Assembly (NCBI GenBank): GCA_958402445.1
Contig: CATXTO010000010.1
Coordinates: forward strand, 1-60,396
Origin: an uncultured Eubacteriales bacterium
GTDB lineage: Bacteria; Bacillota; Clostridia; Oscillospirales; Oscillospiraceae
Direction of reading: 5' to 3'
Length of the DNA: 60,396 nucleotides
Position 1 is the stretch's first letter, and each line of letters begins with the position of its first letter. A program made the translations under genes and the position numbers. Shown here piece after piece: positions 57,601 to 60,396 of the stretch. A model generated the notes under the pieces. That model was not told the DNA's origin, did no database searches, and saw only the letters and a list, made by a program, of their open reading frames with translations.

Positions 57601-60396
57601 TAACTACGTCATGGGCGTACAGCTGGTGGATGAGGACGCGCAGATGGCGCTGTCCGATCCCGTGAGTCTGAACGGGGATCAGGCCGGCGGAGAAATGACG
57701 CTGCGCTTTGACCTGAGCAAGGCCGGCGGTGCGGAGGTGGCGCGCCTGTACATGGCCGACTACGCGCTAAACGAGGTCACCACCGACCTGGTGAGCCTAA
57801 ATCCGGAGGGCTTCCAACCCACCGGCGTTTCCCTCAACATCGGGCAGCCCTCTGGCCCCGTGGGCGGTACCTGGCAGTTCCAGGCTACTGTGGAGCCTGC
57901 AGGCTATTTGACCGAGGAGCAGAAACAGGTAACCTGGTCAGTCAGCAACGAGGATATCGGCTCCATCACCCAGGACGGCCTGTTCACCGGTCTGGCTGCG
58001 GGGACGGTGAACGTGATCGCCACAACGATCAACGGCATCTCCACTTACACGGAGGTTCATCTGTATCAGCCGGTGGAGCCGACGTATACGGAGATCCCGG
58101 ACCAGCTGGAGTACACCATCACGGAAAATGGCAATTACCGGTTGCCGGAGACTCAAACCTCCAAGTACATGCACATCACCGTGGGCCCGGAGGCCAAGGA
58201 AGTCAATATTTATGGACGTCCCGATGTGACGTATCAGGACCTGAAGATTCACGTCCCCAGCAAGGCAACCCTGCGGCTGAAGGATGTGCACATCGCGCTG
58301 AATCTGAACTACATGGATCACGGTAGCAATTGGTCTTACTACGGTGCCGTGAACTTCCAGAGCGAGGGCAGTATCCTCTACATCATGGGTGACAACTCCA
58401 TTACGCGGGACGCGATGAATGCAGGTACGGTCGCCGCGATCGGCATCCGTGCCCAAAAAGATGTGATCAAATCCAGCGTCCTGTTCAGCGGAGACAACGA
58501 CGCCACTATGACCATCGACACGGTTGACGAAACGGGCTATACCATTGCCTATGCCGCCTCCATCGGCGGCAGACCGAGCGAGTGCACCGGCGACATGACC
58601 TTCAAGGGCGGCAGCTGGATCATCCGCAACAACGGCATGGGCGCCTGCATCGGCTCCGGTGCCAGCAGCGGCTCCCAGTACGATTCCAAGCTGTACACCT
58701 CCAAAATCACCATTGACGGCGGCAAGTTTGATTTGGAGACCAGCCATACCGGCACCCACGTGGGCGCCTGCATCGGCACCGGCTCCGACGGCTTCAACGG
58801 CGTCGACGTGGTGATCAACGGCGGCACCATCAACGCCACCTCCTGGTGCGGCGGTGCGGCCATCGGCTCCGGCATGTACGCGCATATGGTGGAGTATGGC
58901 GAAGCGCCGCTTACGAACCTGACCACAGTCGCCATCAACGGCGGTACCGTCCATGCCTATTCCAAGTACCACGAGGACGCGTCCGGCAAGTCCCCGGCGG
59001 CGGCCATCGGCTCCGGCTATCGCACGGGCGCCAATGTTCCCGTCACCATCAACGGCGGCCAGGTCTATGCGGAATCCGCCACGGAGGCAGCGGCCATCGG
59101 CAACGGCTCCTCTGATAAATACAGCAATACCAGCATCACCATCAACGGCGGCCTGGTTACGGCAATTTCCTCGGCGGAGGGCGCGGCCATCGGCGGCGGC
59201 GGTACCGTGGGCGCCACCTCGGCCAACGCCGGGGTCGTCACCATCAACGGCGGCTCGGTCAAGGCCGTTGCAACCGGCACCGGCGAGAAGATCGGCAACT
59301 CCTCCACCGGCACGGTTCCCGCGCAGGTCTGGAACAACGACTCCCTCCTAGTCTATGAGGTGCCGCTTCCCTCCGGCGGCTGCGACTACCTGATGGCGCC
59401 AGATGTTATTCGGTTTGGCGGCGATCATCCCGACGACACCAATCACTACCTCTACATGACTGAGGGCGACCATTATATCTATGTGTTTGGCGGCGAGTAT
59501 CAGGGCGGCTACGATGCAACAGTCTCCCAGGACGGCGTGACGGTTCGTCGTCGCGGATATGTGGAAAAGTACGATGTTGTCCTGAATCTGACTGGCCTGA
59601 CCTCCAACGCCCCGGAAACTGTGGAAGAGGGCAAAACCCTGTCTTTCACCCTATACGCCGATGAGGGCAACGGACTGCCGGATATCATTCAGGTCGCTAT
59701 GGGCGGCAAGCAGCTCACCGGGCAGCAGTACGCCTATGACGGCAACTCCGGCGCGTTCTCCCTGGAGAACGTGACGGGCAAGGTGGAAATCACCGCGGCG
59801 GGCGTGACCGGCGTGGAGTCCTTCACGGTCACCTCTGAGCTGGTCCACATGAGCTACACAGGCCCTGCCTTTACCACCACCGGAAAGACTATCATCGGCG
59901 AGCTAAAGGCTGACAGAGACTATGAGCTGCCGGACGCCATCGAGGTGACCATGGGCGGCAAGGCTGTCCAGAACTTCACCTACGACAAGACCACGGGCTC
60001 CATCCAGGTACCCAACGTGACCGGAAACATCGTGCTGCGCGGCTCCGGCAAGTTGATTAACGGCAAAACCATCACCTATGCGCTGACAAACCTGACTCAT
60101 GACGGTGTGGCGGAGTATTTGGCCGGTAGCGATCTGGAAATCAATTTACAGCCCGCCGAGGGCTATGCCCTGCCTGAGACGGTCAGCGTCACCGGCACAC
60201 AGCCTGTGATCCGGTATTCTTACAATCCCTTGACGGGCCGTCTGACCATTTATCGGGCGACCAGCGACCTGACCATTACCGCGGCTGCCGTTTCGCCTTC
60301 CTTCGACACCGCGAAGCTGGAGGCGACGCTGAAGCGGACCAAGCCCGCCTATGACCATCCCGAAAATTACGTGGCGGGCGCGGAGTACGACGCGTT
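54617..60396 (+). CDS. Second giant S8 subtilase (3' end outside the window)
   Basis: About 1,926 residues in the window, no stop to the end. Start ATG 54617, AAAGGAG 7 bases upstream. Signal peptide ~1-29 (FLLMLVLLLQLLPMGVLAAE). Prodomain to ~180. Asp203 (GILDTGLDKTH), His270 (GHGTHVAGIVA), Ser587 (ASGTSMASPHMAG); PA insert between His and Ser. A Big2 Ig-like domain lies at ~1070-1155. Then come several turns with I-N-G-G-x-V/I and A-A-I-G-x-G (residues ~1370-1560), beta-helix-like. At least three tandem ~80-residue repeats follow from ~1650: L-P-D-x-I-x-V-x-M-G-G, Y-x-Y-D, then a V-T-G-N/K-x-x-L/I turn. No anchor is seen before the edge. Likely secreted or wall-bound. Confidence 0.93.
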   Translation, partial: MKHTWKKSLAFLLMLVLLLQLLPMGVLAAEPSGTPVGDVINVGPADASTELLSSSISDKKTDVQIDVGEEVNFLVELEAKPLISYLGQGYDSTEELLTSDTTAQRTVSSAQAKVSRAIQALDDVEIMDTYSLLLNGFAVKAPYGQKSAIAAIPGVRAVELAQSYERPVVTDEETAQPYLHTSGDLVHASKDYTGSGILVGILDTGLDKTHEAFATMPETQSMTKDRVQEALDNLNFHAQGTADQMYVSGKVPYSFDYADEDTDVTDIEGHGTHVAGIVAANCENLTGMAPDAQLAIFKVFSDTESGTSDVWTMPALEDAVKLGVDVINMSLGLACGFSSEGQIMDRVFSRVEDAGIVLMVSAGNDRNSNENQPYGRRALAENPDNAIVGSPSTSDAALSIASVENTKKYISFFQVEGEKIEFADPNKGSDLSFEKLNGTYTFVPIRNYGADADYVGMDVQGKVALVMRGSLSFPEKEAAAKKAGAIAMVVYDNAPGDLTNMQVDGLLPCCFISQANGNKIKSASPKTLTVTPDMLGFFDNDFAGQMSSFSSWGPRPDLALKPEITAPGGHIYSSLPGGGYGDASGTSMASPHMAGIAAGVRQYINSVEAFQDLSSYRKGQLANALLMSTAAPIEDPDGILYSPRNQGAGLVNMEAALKTKAYLTNIDGDIAKGELGSSETGSFTFSFFVNNFSDKTLSYHVDTAVLAPQSYVEENVTFMSDQERKLAAEEYTLSYSGGVDETGKITVAPGGRARVTVQVALTKAGQDNLAAFPNGIYLEGFVSLDPLDEGGVTLGVPFLGFYGDWYEAPVLEPTAYETGRQAITDTTKLGLFGYSDGKGFLLGADAVTGQYKSQYLLVSTKYCLNYGVSPLLQQLRNARYVEFTVTKDDTGEVYYTNTIENAYKSFWYPNVGMFYYNVDQTMWDLTCDYGNNAFGPVPDGAYTYSVKAWADGAPEDTFDTFSLPIVVDSEAPEIVKYSVVEEEGVKYLDLTVRDNNYVMGVQLVDEDAQMALSDPVSLNGDQAGGEMTLRFDLSKAGGAEVARLYMADYALNEVTTDLVSLNPEGFQPTGVSLNIGQPSGPVGGTWQFQATVEPAGYLTEEQKQVTWSVSNEDIGSITQDGLFTGLAAGTVNVIATTINGISTYTEVHLYQPVEPTYTEIPDQLEYTITENGNYRLPETQTSKYMHITVGPEAKEVNIYGRPDVTYQDLKIHVPSKATLRLKDVHIALNLNYMDHGSNWSYYGAVNFQSEGSILYIMGDNSITRDAMNAGTVAAIGIRAQKDVIKSSVLFSGDNDATMTIDTVDETGYTIAYAASIGGRPSECTGDMTFKGGSWIIRNNGMGACIGSGASSGSQYDSKLYTSKITIDGGKFDLETSHTGTHVGACIGTGSDGFNGVDVVINGGTINATSWCGGAAIGSGMYAHMVEYGEAPLTNLTTVAINGGTVHAYSKYHEDASGKSPAAAIGSGYRTGANVPVTINGGQVYAESATEAAAIGNGSSDKYSNTSITINGGLVTAISSAEGAAIGGGGTVGATSANAGVVTINGGSVKAVATGTGEKIGNSSTGTVPAQVWNNDSLLVYEVPLPSGGCDYLMAPDVIRFGGDHPDDTNHYLYMTEGDHYIYVFGGEYQGGYDATVSQDGVTVRRRGYVEKYDVVLNLTGLTSNAPETVEEGKTLSFTLYADEGNGLPDIIQVAMGGKQLTGQQYAYDGNSGAFSLENVTGKVEITAAGVTGVESFTVTSELVHMSYTGPAFTTTGKTIIGELKADRDYELPDAIEVTMGGKAVQNFTYDKTTGSIQVPNVTGNIVLRGSGKLINGKTITYALTNLTHDGVAEYLAGSDLEINLQPAEGYALPETVSVTGTQPVIRYSYNPLTGRLTIYRATSDLTITAAAVSPSFDTAKLEATLKRTKPAYDHPENYVAGAEYDA

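Noticed and set aside
57938..58972. 344-codon minus-strand frame under the second subtilase
   Set aside because: Antisense to repeat-rich coding sequence that continues without a stop on the plus strand from 54617.

Overview
GC-rich bacterial chromosome with strong AGGAGG-type ribosome binding sites, consensus TTGACA/TATAAT promoters and clostridial signature genes: a THF riboswitch with FolT, SLH-anchored subtilases, an SdpR/SdpI-type pair, VanW, the MoxR-DUF58-transglutaminase trio and a BcrA/HgdC-type activase fusion. I infer an anaerobic Clostridia member, probably Oscillospiraceae-like. This rests on gene content only; no marker rRNA lies in the window.

Layout. 1-3.0 kb: the 3' part of a large repeat-rich surface protein. 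3.4-7.5 kb (minus): operon of MoxR ATPase, DUF58 protein and membrane transglutaminase. 8.0-11.7 kb (minus): MntP-type manganese exporter, a duplicated PII-like protein with its duplicated DUF1538 membrane partner, and a HEAT-like protein. 12-16.7 kb: HAD phosphatase, P-loop kinase, sdpR/sdpI-like pair, a possible small RNA, rsgA and a cold-shock gene. 17-19.9 kb: an AT-richer accessory patch with a lipoprotein, a frameshifted SLOG gene, two tandem mini-XRE regulators with duplicated upstream elements, a mobile-element remnant and tRNA-Leu. 20-24 kb (minus): MacB/FtsX-type ABC transporter. 24.3-30.1 kb: a divergent XRE/56-aa small-protein pair around a palindrome, an HxxxD acyltransferase, a DUF6320-like membrane protein and a VanRS-like two-component system with VanW. 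30.2-31.7 kb: an autoregulated-looking ArsR-type regulator. 32-38.6 kb: a giant S8 protease with dockerin, cohesin-like and SLH modules. 38.9-43.1 kb (minus): CrtO-type acyltransferase, FAD oxidoreductase, rpoD and trmB. 43.5-46 kb: THF riboswitch, folT and folC. 46.5-49.3 kb: XRE regulator plus ABC exporter. 49.8-54.0 kb (minus): a 1,426-aa activase/dehydratase-like fusion. 54.5 kb to the end: a second giant S8 protease, open at the window edge.

How the parts work together. Three very large surface proteins (both window edges and the middle) and several envelope systems suggest a cell-envelope and proteolysis theme. folT-folC forms a folate uptake and retention unit under tetrahydrofolate control. 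The DUF1538/PII-like pair shows matching internal duplications and is the best candidate here for an undescribed regulated membrane system. Most longer intergenic gaps are filled by a family of short palindromic repeats whose two arms covary.
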